This document shows positions 18,000 to 25,463 of a DNA stretch of 35,519 nt, piece after piece. A program made the position numbers and the translations under genes. Position 1 is the first letter of the stretch. Every line of letters starts with the position of its first letter. Source of the stretch: an uncultured Lachnospiraceae bacterium (GTDB taxonomy: Bacteria > Bacillota > Clostridia > Lachnospirales > Lachnospiraceae); NCBI GenBank assembly GCA_947174495.1, contig CAMWJC010000031.1:1-35519 (forward strand), written 5' to 3'. The notes under the pieces are model-generated. The model was not told where the DNA came from. It saw only the letters and a list, made by a program, of their open reading frames with translations, and searched no databases.

Positions 18000-19784
18000 A
18001 TGAGTTTTAACTCTTACAAGGAGGATGAGCAGTTAGCACAGCGCAGTAAAACCCAGACGTTGCTGCGGCTTCTCTCCTACCTGCTTACCTATAAAAAAGA
18101 AATCATTTTTGTACTGCTGATCATGGCATTCTGCGTTATGGTTTCTCTGGTAAATCCCCTGCTCATTGAAGCGGCAATTGACCGCTATATTGCTGCTGGG
18201 AACATGCCCGGACTGCTTCGCCTGGTGCTTTTTGCAATTGTTTTAAATCTGCTGATGATCGGAGGCATCAAGCTCCGCATGTACATTATGGCAAAGATGT
18301 GTAATAGCATCCTTGTAACCATACGTCAGGAACTTTACACCCACATTCAGACACTGGATCTCCAGTTTTTTGACAGCAGACCTACGGGAAAGATTCTTGC
18401 CCGCATTATCGGTGATATCAATTCCTTAAAGGAAGTGCTTAATAACTTTGTCACCACACTGCTTCCCGATTTTGCAACCGTGGCAGCCGTTGTGGCAATC
18501 ATGTTCATCAAAAATCCGGCTCTTGCCGGAGCCTCCTTATGCAGTCTTCCGTTTATGTTTGCATGCATATGGTTTATTCAGGTGCATTCTCACAAAAAGT
18601 GGCAGGATTTCCGCAAAAAATCCTCCAACCTGAATGCCTTTATCCATGAGGATATTTCCGGAATGCGGATCATCCAAAGCTTCCATGCAGAAGATGAAAC
18701 CAGTGAAACCTTCGATGAGCTTCTTCTGGCTCACCGACAGTCTTTTTCCCAGGCAGTCCGCTTAGTTGACGGCATGGGTTCCTGTATTGATTTAAGCTGG
18801 AGCGTGGGAACAGCAGCACTGTACTTTGTGGGAATCAAAATACTCGGCGTCGGAAATGTTTCGGTAGGTACCTTTATTGCCTTTGGAAGCTACATCGGCA
18901 TGTTCTGGAAGCCCATCATGAACCTGAGCAACTTTTACAATCAGATCATTACCAACATTGCGGCAGCAGAACGCATCTTTGAAATTCTGGATACCGAAGC
19001 TGCCATCACAGACAGGGACAAAGTCATTGATATTCCCCCTATCAAGGGAAATGTCTGTTTTGAACATGTGGGCTTTTCTTATGACGATTCAACCAAAGTA
19101 CTGAATGATGTAAGCTTCGATATCACTCCCGGTGAAACCATCGCTCTGGTAGGGCCTACCGGCGCCGGCAAAACAACTATTGTTAACCTGATCAGCCGGT
19201 TTTATGACATTCAGGAAGGAACCATCCGCATTGACGGCTATGACGTAAAGGACGTATCCATTGAAAGTCTGCGAAGCCAGATGGGAATTATGACACAGGA
19301 TAACTTCCTGTTTACGGGAACGATTCGTGACAACATCCGTTACGGAAAACTGGATGCCACCGACGAAGAGATCATTGAAGCGGCCAAAGCTGTTCACGCC
19401 CACGACTTTATCTGTAAGCTGGAAAAGGGATATGACACCGTTCTCTCGGAACGGGGCGGCGGATTGTCCGTTGGGCAGAAACAGCTCCTTGCTTTTGCAA
19501 GAACCATGGTCTCCAAACCCAATATTCTGATTCTGGACGAGGCAACCTCCAGCATTGATACCCGGACCGAGCTCCTTGTCCAGGAGGGCATCGATGCTCT
19601 GCTAAAAGGACGTACCTCCTTTGTGATCGCTCACCGTCTCTCCACCATTCAAAAGGCCGACCGCATCTTTGTAATCGATCAGGGCGGCATTGTGGAAGAA
19701 GGAACCGCAGCGGAATTAATCGCCAAAAAAGGAGCCTACTACAGGCTCCATACTGCACAGCTTATGACAGCCTCCGCAGAGTAA
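18000..19784 (+). CDS. ABC exporter half-transporter, BmrD/YheH-like (catalytic subunit)
   Basis: 594 residues with a six-span membrane domain (about 30-320) and a nucleotide-binding domain (about 350-594). Walker A is GPTGAGKTT, Q-loop IMTQDNFLFTGT, Walker B ILILDEATSSID with the catalytic Glu, switch AHRLSTI. Its signature is LSVGQKQL rather than LSGGQ, complementary to the Asp-bearing Walker B of the first subunit. So one canonical and one degenerate ATP site are expected in the heterodimer. ATG 18000 has AAGGAGGG upstream, 76 nt after the first subunit. The last codons (ACA GCC TCC GCA GAG TAA) lie in the outer end of the 506-bp inverted repeat, so the C-terminus may have been altered by that element. 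Confidence 0.9.
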   Translation: MSFNSYKEDEQLAQRSKTQTLLRLLSYLLTYKKEIIFVLLIMAFCVMVSLVNPLLIEAAIDRYIAAGNMPGLLRLVLFAIVLNLLMIGGIKLRMYIMAKMCNSILVTIRQELYTHIQTLDLQFFDSRPTGKILARIIGDINSLKEVLNNFVTTLLPDFATVAAVVAIMFIKNPALAGASLCSLPFMFACIWFIQVHSHKKWQDFRKKSSNLNAFIHEDISGMRIIQSFHAEDETSETFDELLLAHRQSFSQAVRLVDGMGSCIDLSWSVGTAALYFVGIKILGVGNVSVGTFIAFGSYIGMFWKPIMNLSNFYNQIITNIAAAERIFEILDTEAAITDRDKVIDIPPIKGNVCFEHVGFSYDDSTKVLNDVSFDITPGETIALVGPTGAGKTTIVNLISRFYDIQEGTIRIDGYDVKDVSIESLRSQMGIMTQDNFLFTGTIRDNIRYGKLDATDEEIIEAAKAVHAHDFICKLEKGYDTVLSERGGGLSVGQKQLLAFARTMVSKPNILILDEATSSIDTRTELLVQEGIDALLKGRTSFVIAHRLSTIQKADRIFVIDQGGIVEEGTAAELIAKKGAYYRLHTAQLMTASAE

Positions 19785-20272
19785 TTGTTCAGGCGCATAA
19801 TTTAATCCGTCATATTTTCTGTATCGATTCAGGTTTTGCATGGCTTTTGACAGTCTTTCGATGGATTTTGGAGAAATGGCTGTCAAAAAAATATTGCTGC
19901 CCGGAACAGTTGTCTGAAATGCCCTGATCAAAACATTTGTTAGAGCGATAGAATTTTTAGGCAGAATCTAAGAATCCGCTCGAAGAAATGATATAAACAC
20001 CCCGTTTTCAAACTCGCCCTGCTCGGACAAAGAAAACGGGGTGTACATTTACTTCGAGTCGGATTCTTGATTTTGCACTAAAAATTCTATAAGCTCTTCA
20101 CATCTGTTTCGATTCAGGGCATTGAGTTTCTGTGCAGGGCAGCTTATTGATATTTTTGACGGCCATTTCCCAAAATCCCGAAAGCTGTCATAGTCACAAA
20201 AACCTGAATCGATACAGAAAAAATATTGATGAATTAAATTATATGACTGAACAATTACTCTGCGGAGGCTGT
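19767..20272. repeat. 506-bp imperfect inverted repeat, possible miniature mobile element
   Basis: The outer 26 bases of each end are exact inverted copies, starting ACAGCCTCCGCAGAGTAA at 19767 and reading inward from 20272 on the other strand. Similarity continues through both arms of about 240 bp (for example TCTGTATCGATTCAGG and AGAATTTTTAG in both) and ends in a 13-bp perfect central stem (19997-20009 with 20032-20044). Both arms can be translated into related peptides with an FCIDSGF motif; the left copy has stops, the right is open for 81 codons (20294-20049). It fills the whole gap between two convergent genes. No transposase is present. Confidence 0.75.
19997..20044. terminator. Central hairpin of the inverted repeat, possible bidirectional terminator
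   Basis: ACACCCCGTTTTC and GAAAACGGGGTGT form a perfect 13-bp stem around a 22-nt loop. Neither side has a strong T run (minus side TTTATATC), so termination is plausible for the two convergent genes but weakly supported. Confidence 0.4.
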
Positions 20273-20275
20273 TGC

Positions 20276-21601
20276 TTAGTATTCCATATTCCACTCGTGT
20301 TCTCCGCCCCAGTCGCCGATCAGCTCTGAGGTAGTTCCCTCTTCCGTAGCAATTCTTGTCTCAAAACGATAATTCATCTGCGGTACATACTCACCGCGGA
20401 TCTTTACATTACTGTATAAGTATACAAACTCGTAGGTTGTATGCGGATAATATTCTCCATTCTCGGAGGCCGGCTCATAGGATATGCATAACCGCTGTAT
20501 TCCCGCATCCACCTGCTGTGCTCCCCATACCTTGATTACTCCTTCCGTTTCCGGATATTCATCAAAATCAGCAAATTCAAAGCACCATGCGCCATCTACC
20601 TGCATAAAGGTTATCTTTTCCCGACTTACCGGAATATAGGTCTTACCGTGCCAGTACTCCATGGTTCCATCCATGAATTGATCCCGAATAGTTATATAAT
20701 CCTCGGACTGCATAAAATCTTTAATTGGTGCAAAGTCCTCGGACGCAAAAATATCAAATGCCCCGGCAAAAGTATCCTGTACCCACACTGCTTTTGTGAC
20801 ACATGCTAAAAGCTGTGAAAGGCTCTCTTCGCTTCCCAATGCAGATACCCGCTCCAAAAATGCCTGGTAATCTGTCAAGTGCTTGATATCCAACGATAAT
20901 GACGGGAACTCCGGCTGTGCGTATTTAATGATTTCTGCTTTCAGGTCTTCCTTCCCGGTGCTGTCATAAAGCGCCAGCATTCGATTCATACGCTCCAGAT
21001 AACCTTCAAATTCACACCCGCCTTCCGCTTCACAAAACAGCCCTCTCTCTTCTCCTGTAAACAGTCTTCCATAGCAGGCATCTAACAGCTTGTACCCATC
21101 TGGATTGTCAGGATCTGTTTCCACAGCCTGCATGACCTTATCCCAAGTGCCGTAAGAGCATTGTTCTGCATTAATGTCTGCAACCGCATCATTGAGAAGA
21201 TAAACGCAGTACTCCTGCAAAAGGCTCTCATCCTGAGTGGTCTCCCAGCCCTGATAAAGCACCTGTTCCGCCGATTCTCGGTCTTCCTTGGTCAGATAAA
21301 TTCCTGCCATAGACCGATAGGCCTCCACCGACATGGAATCAATCTCAAGCGCCTCTTCGCAAGAAGCAATGGCCTCATCATAGGCTTCTGCCTCCTTATA
21401 TTTTATTGCATCATTTAATCGCTTTTCCAACTTGAATCCGGGCATCCGATTCCAGACAACCGCCGCTCCGCCTGCCAGGATTCCCACCAGAAGCAGTACC
21501 AGAAAAATTCGCTCTGCCATCACAACTCTTTTTCTATGTCTACGCCTGCGGGCCCTTGCCGCAGCGCTTGCTCTTTTTCTTCTAATTTCCTTTTCCGCCA
21601 T
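20276..21601 (-). CDS. Membrane-anchored TPR-like protein of unknown function
   Basis: 441 residues. The first 27 residues are strongly basic (RRKRASAAARARRRRHRKR), followed by one membrane span at about 31-50 (IFLVLLLVGILAGGAAVVW); this predicts a type II anchor with the bulk outside. Residues about 55-135 look like tetratricopeptide repeats (AIKYKEAEAYDEAIASCEEA, SMSVEAYRSMAGIYLTKED). The C-terminal 300 residues are acidic with few motifs (WHGKTYIPVSREKITF, YYPHTTYEFVYLY). GAGGG precedes ATG 21601. It lies 49 nt after the helicase gene and may be co-transcribed with it. Its stop is 4 nt from the inverted repeat. Role unknown; TPRs suggest protein-protein contacts. Confidence 0.65.
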   Translation of the reverse strand: MAEKEIRRKRASAAARARRRRHRKRVVMAERIFLVLLLVGILAGGAAVVWNRMPGFKLEKRLNDAIKYKEAEAYDEAIASCEEALEIDSMSVEAYRSMAGIYLTKEDRESAEQVLYQGWETTQDESLLQEYCVYLLNDAVADINAEQCSYGTWDKVMQAVETDPDNPDGYKLLDACYGRLFTGEERGLFCEAEGGCEFEGYLERMNRMLALYDSTGKEDLKAEIIKYAQPEFPSLSLDIKHLTDYQAFLERVSALGSEESLSQLLACVTKAVWVQDTFAGAFDIFASEDFAPIKDFMQSEDYITIRDQFMDGTMEYWHGKTYIPVSREKITFMQVDGAWCFEFADFDEYPETEGVIKVWGAQQVDAGIQRLCISYEPASENGEYYPHTTYEFVYLYSNVKIRGEYVPQMNYRFETRIATEEGTTSELIGDWGGEHEWNMEY

Positions 21602-21650
21602 TTCTATCCCTCTTACTAATTCTCACGCACTACCTTCTAATACTAACATA

Positions 21651-23234
21651 CTAACGTTTCTCTGACAAATGATTTTTCCGCAATTTTACTGCTTTTTCAA
21701 CGATTTCACCGCTTTTTCCCAAATTGTTTCGTTTTTTTACACGCATATCCGATTTTCTTCCCCCAAATCCGCTGCGATCTTTTCCGTCAAAGCTTTTCCG
21801 ATTCCGATCTCTTTCCTCAAAACTCTTTCTGCTTCTTCCGGTTCTGCCTTCAATACCTCTTCTTTCGTTGCCTCTTCTTTCGCTGCCTCGACGGCCTTGG
21901 TCCGACCTGCTTCTTTCAAAGAAAGGCTTCTCCTCCTGAATCTCTTTAGGCTCATCCCCCATACTCATCTGCATAAAGGCTGCCGCCAGATCTAAAACCG
22001 AAAAATCATGCTCCTCCACCGCATTACTGATACTGCGCTTAAAGCTGTCAAGCTCTCTGTTTTCCATCACTTCCATTGCCTGTTCAAAAAGCTTGCCGGA
22101 CTTCACACGTACAACATCCTTGGCTGTGGGAAGCTTCCGCTCCCGGATGGTAGTATGGCAGATCCTCTCAATATCACGGATCTTAAAAATCTCTCTTCCC
22201 GAAATTAACGTAAAGGATCTTCCCGCTTTTCCGGCTCTTCCAGTACGACCAATCCTGTGCACATAATATTCAATATCCTCCGGAATATCATAATTAAATA
22301 CTGCATCTACTCCGCTTACATCAATTCCTCTCGCTGCCACATCAGTTGCTACCAGGATTCCGCATCTGCCGTTTCTAAATAAATTCATCACCGTATCCCG
22401 CTGGTTCTGGGAAAGATCCCCATGAAGTCCTTCCGCTTCGTAGCCGCGATCCTTTAACGTACCGGTCATCTCATCTACCATCCGCTTGGTGTTGCAGAAT
22501 ACCAAACTCCTCACCGGCTGGTAATAATCCAAAAGCCTACAGATTGCGTCCATCTTATCCTTTTTGGCAACCCGGTAATACGCCTGCTTGATTGCCGCCA
22601 CTGTTACCTCCTTGGGCGTCACCTTTACGAAAACCGCATCCTTCTGATAAGTCCCCGTAATGTCAAGAATCGCCTGCGGCATGGTGGCCGAAAAAAGCGC
22701 CATTTGATGCTCCTCGGGCATATCCTTCAAAACCGTCTCGATATCCTCGCGAAATCCCATATTCAGCATCTCGTCGGCCTCATCCAGTACGATCATCTTA
22801 ATCTCACCGGTCTTGATGGTATGACGGCGTAAATGATCCATAACCCTCCCCGGCGTACCTACAATAATCTGAACTCCCTGAGACAAAGCCCGGATCTGCC
22901 GTCCGATATCCTGTCCACCATATACCGGCAGAACTTTGATTCCATGCATGTAGCGCGCCAGCTTTCGGATCTCCTCCGCTGCCTGCATAGCCAGCTCTCT
23001 GGTGGGACAAAGAATGATTCCCTGAGGCTTACGAATCTGGGGATTGATCCGCTCAATCATCGGAATGGCAAAAGCCGCAGTCTTACCGGTTCCCGTCTGT
23101 GCCTGACCGATCACGTCTCTTCCTTCCAGCAGAACCGGAATCGCCTGCTCCTGAATAGGCGTCATGACCTCAAACCCCATCTCTTCCACGGCTCTCAAAA
23201 TATTTGCATTCATCTGTGTATCACTATAATTCAT
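21651..23234 (-). CDS. DEAD-box RNA helicase with basic Arg/Gly-rich tail
   Basis: 527 residues. ATP-dependent RNA unwinding in ribosome assembly and mRNA turnover, CshA/DeaD type. Q motif MTPIQEQAIP, Walker A AQTGTGKTAAF, GGQDIGRQ, TPGRVMDH, DEADEMLNMGF, SATMP in motif III, ATDVAARGID and YVHRIGRTGRAG in the second RecA domain. After residue about 430 the tail is low-complexity and basic (RRGSERRGNERRG and SFEERDRNRKSFDGKDRSGF), typical for RNA binding. ATG 23234 follows AAAGGA. Has its own promoter and a 5'-UTR hairpin that could control it in the cold (inference). Confidence 0.93.
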   Translation of the reverse strand: MNYSDTQMNANILRAVEEMGFEVMTPIQEQAIPVLLEGRDVIGQAQTGTGKTAAFAIPMIERINPQIRKPQGIILCPTRELAMQAAEEIRKLARYMHGIKVLPVYGGQDIGRQIRALSQGVQIIVGTPGRVMDHLRRHTIKTGEIKMIVLDEADEMLNMGFREDIETVLKDMPEEHQMALFSATMPQAILDITGTYQKDAVFVKVTPKEVTVAAIKQAYYRVAKKDKMDAICRLLDYYQPVRSLVFCNTKRMVDEMTGTLKDRGYEAEGLHGDLSQNQRDTVMNLFRNGRCGILVATDVAARGIDVSGVDAVFNYDIPEDIEYYVHRIGRTGRAGKAGRSFTLISGREIFKIRDIERICHTTIRERKLPTAKDVVRVKSGKLFEQAMEVMENRELDSFKRSISNAVEEHDFSVLDLAAAFMQMSMGDEPKEIQEEKPFFERSRSDQGRRGSERRGNERRGIEGRTGRSRKSFEERDRNRKSFDGKDRSGFGGRKSDMRVKKRNNLGKSGEIVEKAVKLRKNHLSEKR

Positions 23235-23261
23235 AAATCAGCTATCCTTTCTTTACGACAG

Positions 23262-23294
23262 AAAAGACACCACTTCCTATAAGTGCTGTCTTTC
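23262..23294 (-). promoter_or_regulatory. 5'-UTR hairpin before the RNA helicase gene
   Basis: On the minus strand AAGACAGCACTT and AAGTGGTGTCTT pair over 11 of 12 positions around ATAGG, just downstream of the promoter and ahead of the ribosome binding site. Stable leader structures of this kind are known targets of DEAD-box helicases, so autoregulation is possible. Confidence 0.4.
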
Positions 23295-23310
23295 TTACAC
23301 GAACTTCTAA

Positions 23311-23339
23311 AGTATATCTGCAAAACGCCATTCTGTCAA
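23311..23339 (-). promoter_or_regulatory. Promoter of the RNA helicase gene
   Basis: Minus strand TTGACA (23339-23334), 17-bp spacer, TATACT (23316-23311). The -35 box overlaps the TGA stop codon of the upstream glycosyltransferase gene. Confidence 0.8.
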
Positions 23340-24289
23340 GCATCTTCATGCAAAAACTGCTCAATAAGGTATCGCGGACGCATCTTGGTCTCCAGATAAA
23401 TCTTTCCGATATATTCTCCTACCACTCCTAAGGATAAAAGAATCAATCCGCCGATTGCCCAGACCGAAACCATTAAGGTAGTCCAGCCCACAATTGTCGC
23501 TCCCATAAAATGCCGGATCAGACTGTAAATCAACATACCAATGCTGACCAAAAAGATAAAAAATCCCAGTCCGGTGATCATACGGAGCGGTTTTGTACTC
23601 AGGGAAGTAATTCCTTCCACCGCAAAAGAAACCATTTTGCCCAGCGGATATTTACTCTCCCCCGCAAACCGCTCCCCTCTTTCATAATAAACCACGTCCC
23701 AGGAGTAGCCAATCATTGGAACGATTCCCCGCAGGAAAAGATTCACCTCACCGAACTCCGCAAGTCCGTCAAGCGCACGTCTGCTCATCAGCCGATAATC
23801 CGCATGGTTAAAAACCGTATTGGCTCCCATTGTATTCATCAGCTTGTAAAAGCCTTCCGCCGTTGCCTTTTTAAAGAAGGTATCCTTTGTCCGGCTGCTG
23901 CGGACTCCATAAACGATATCCGTTCCCTCCAGATATTTATCGATCATCTCATCGATGGCATTCACATCATCCTGCAGATCCGCATCCATGGAAATCACCA
24001 GTTCCGCATGATCCTTCACTGTCATCAGCCCGGCAAGGAGCGCATTCTGATGACCTCTGTTCCGGCTCAAATTGATACCACTGTAAATTGAATCCGCCTC
24101 ATGAAGTTCCTTAATTATCTCCCATGTTCTGTCCCCGGAACCGTCATTGACAAACACGATACGGCTTCCTTCTGCAATCTTTTCTTTCTCTATCAGGGAC
24201 TGTAGCTTTTCCTTCAGTCTCCCAGCTGTTTCCGGCAAAACCTCCTGCTCATTATAGCAAGGAATCACCAGGTATAGTTTGTTATCCAT
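23336..24289 (-). CDS. Family 2 glycosyltransferase, GtrB/DPM1-like polyprenyl-phosphate sugar transferase
   Basis: 317 residues. GT-A domain at 1-230: VIPCYNEQEVLP at the N-terminus, FVNDGSGDRTW, and ISMDADLQDDVN (DxD-type metal site). Two membrane spans at the C-terminus (GLGFFIFLVSIGMLIYSLI and WAIGGLILLSLGVVGEYIG) and the GKIYLETKMRPRYLIE tail are the hallmark of the GtrB/ArnC/DPM1 group, which transfers a sugar from a nucleotide donor to undecaprenyl phosphate on the inner face of the membrane. ATG 24289 follows GGGAG. Its product is the kind of donor used by the GT-C proteins at 10329-14589 (inference). Confidence 0.9.
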   Translation of the reverse strand: MDNKLYLVIPCYNEQEVLPETAGRLKEKLQSLIEKEKIAEGSRIVFVNDGSGDRTWEIIKELHEADSIYSGINLSRNRGHQNALLAGLMTVKDHAELVISMDADLQDDVNAIDEMIDKYLEGTDIVYGVRSSRTKDTFFKKATAEGFYKLMNTMGANTVFNHADYRLMSRRALDGLAEFGEVNLFLRGIVPMIGYSWDVVYYERGERFAGESKYPLGKMVSFAVEGITSLSTKPLRMITGLGFFIFLVSIGMLIYSLIRHFMGATIVGWTTLMVSVWAIGGLILLSLGVVGEYIGKIYLETKMRPRYLIEQFLHEDA

Positions 24290-24320
24290 GAACGATCTCC
24301 CAAATCGATGTGATTAAATT

Positions 24321-24347
24321 GTGATAAAATAATGAACGCTTTATCAC
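24321..24347 (-). promoter_or_regulatory. Inverted repeat in the leader of the glycosyltransferase gene
   Basis: GTGATAAA at 24321-24328 and TTTATCAC at 24340-24347, an 8-bp perfect inverted repeat with 11-bp spacer, located right after the predicted transcription start. It may be an operator or an mRNA hairpin. Confidence 0.4.
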
Positions 24348-24354
24348 AGGGATA

Positions 24355-24384
24355 AGTATAGCATATTTCCATTTGGGATATCAA
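24355..24384 (-). promoter_or_regulatory. Promoter of the GT2 glycosyltransferase gene
   Basis: Minus strand TTGATA (24384-24379), 18-bp spacer, TATACT (24360-24355) with an upstream TG (TGC-TATACT, extended -10). About 65 nt before the ATG. Confidence 0.75.
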
Positions 24385-24406
24385 GTGGGCGGGAGATGAT
24401 CAAATA

Positions 24407-25447
24407 TTACTTTGCAACCTTTACCGCCTCCTTCAGAAATATGAAGTCAAACTCATTTTTCATGGATATAACATTCCAGCCGTATTGTTCCGCCAGTGCG
24501 TCCCACTCGGCACGTTCTTTGACATTATACTGATATTCCCGTTCATCATCATCGTGATTAATCAAAAGTGCAAGCCCCGCGTGATTGGGATTATACTTTG
24601 CATAATTGAGCATAGAAAAATCGCCATCAGTATTCCCGCATGCCAGAATCGGACGGATGCCAATCTGGTGATAAATATTATATACCTTATCCATTTTCAC
24701 ACTGTGCTGGGTAAAACCCAATCCTCTGATCAGGGAATCTTCCGGATCAAAAATTTCATGTCCTGATACATCAGGTGCACTGCCTTCTGCTCCTGCTTTC
24801 AGGGTGATATCACCACCGATCATCTGTGAGCGGGGCAGCATGACAACTTCCGATGCAGCGCCCCATACAACGCCGCGTTCAGACCCTGAGACGATATACA
24901 CAGTAAAATCATTTTTTTGCAGGTATTGAATCAATTCCAGCATAGGTTTATAGAAGCAGTCTTTGTAGGTTAGTCCCGGAAAATCCGGCTTTTCTTCCTG
25001 CATAAACCAATTCATATATGCCACAAAGTCCTCTTGTGTCATTCCCCGAAAGGCTTTTCCGGTAACATCAGCGATCAGCTGTCCCGTATCATCAGGCTCC
25101 GGATCCATTTTGATATTTTCAAATAATTTATCCTTTTGTGCCACTAATTCCTTGTCATCATTCAGCTCATTGTCAATACGGTATGCTGCCACGGCCAATT
25201 CCAGCCAGGTCTTCTTCTCCACAACAATAGTGCCATCCATGTCAAAGGTGGCAATTCGCTCTTCCACGGGGACATAATTATCACTTTTTTTATTCGTGAC
25301 ATCTTTGACAAAATCTATGATTGCCTGTTTGTTGACAGAATCATCATTCCATGAGGGAAGCGCATCCTTGGCGCCGCATCCACAGAGTATTCCTGACAAA
25401 ACACATGCGATCAGCGCCAGATATGTTCTTCGAAATCTCTTTTTCAT
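24407..25447 (-). CDS. HAD-family phosphatase lipoprotein
   Basis: 346 residues from ATG 25447; the AAGGAGG site overlaps the stop codon of the preceding glycyl radical enzyme gene. A lipoprotein signal peptide (LALIACVLSGILCGC, modified Cys near residue 26) places it outside the membrane. HAD motifs: FDMDGTI (motif I, two Asp), VSGSERG (motif II Ser), a Lys near MDKVYNI (motif III) and CGNTDGDFSML (motif IV, acidic). A large cap region of about 100 residues lies between motifs I and II. It is therefore a probable secreted phosphomonoesterase of the phosphoserine/phosphorylcholine phosphatase type; the substrate is not known. Being last in the operon suggests it feeds the enzyme upstream. Confidence 0.85.
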   Translation of the reverse strand: MKKRFRRTYLALIACVLSGILCGCGAKDALPSWNDDSVNKQAIIDFVKDVTNKKSDNYVPVEERIATFDMDGTIVVEKKTWLELAVAAYRIDNELNDDKELVAQKDKLFENIKMDPEPDDTGQLIADVTGKAFRGMTQEDFVAYMNWFMQEEKPDFPGLTYKDCFYKPMLELIQYLQKNDFTVYIVSGSERGVVWGAASEVVMLPRSQMIGGDITLKAGAEGSAPDVSGHEIFDPEDSLIRGLGFTQHSVKMDKVYNIYHQIGIRPILACGNTDGDFSMLNYAKYNPNHAGLALLINHDDDEREYQYNVKERAEWDALAEQYGWNVISMKNEFDFIFLKEAVKVAK

Positions 25448-25463
25448 ATGCGCGTGTGCCTCC

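Noticed and set aside
20049-20294. 81-codon frame in the right arm of the inverted repeat as a gene
   Set aside because: Its start lies inside the neighbouring gene's end, it lacks a ribosome site, and the homologous frame in the other arm is broken by stops; kept only as part of the repeat.
21724-21995. Plus-strand Phe/Ser/Leu-rich frames opposite the helicase tail
   Set aside because: Antisense of the Arg/Gly/Glu-rich tail; codon bias creates stop-free shadows.
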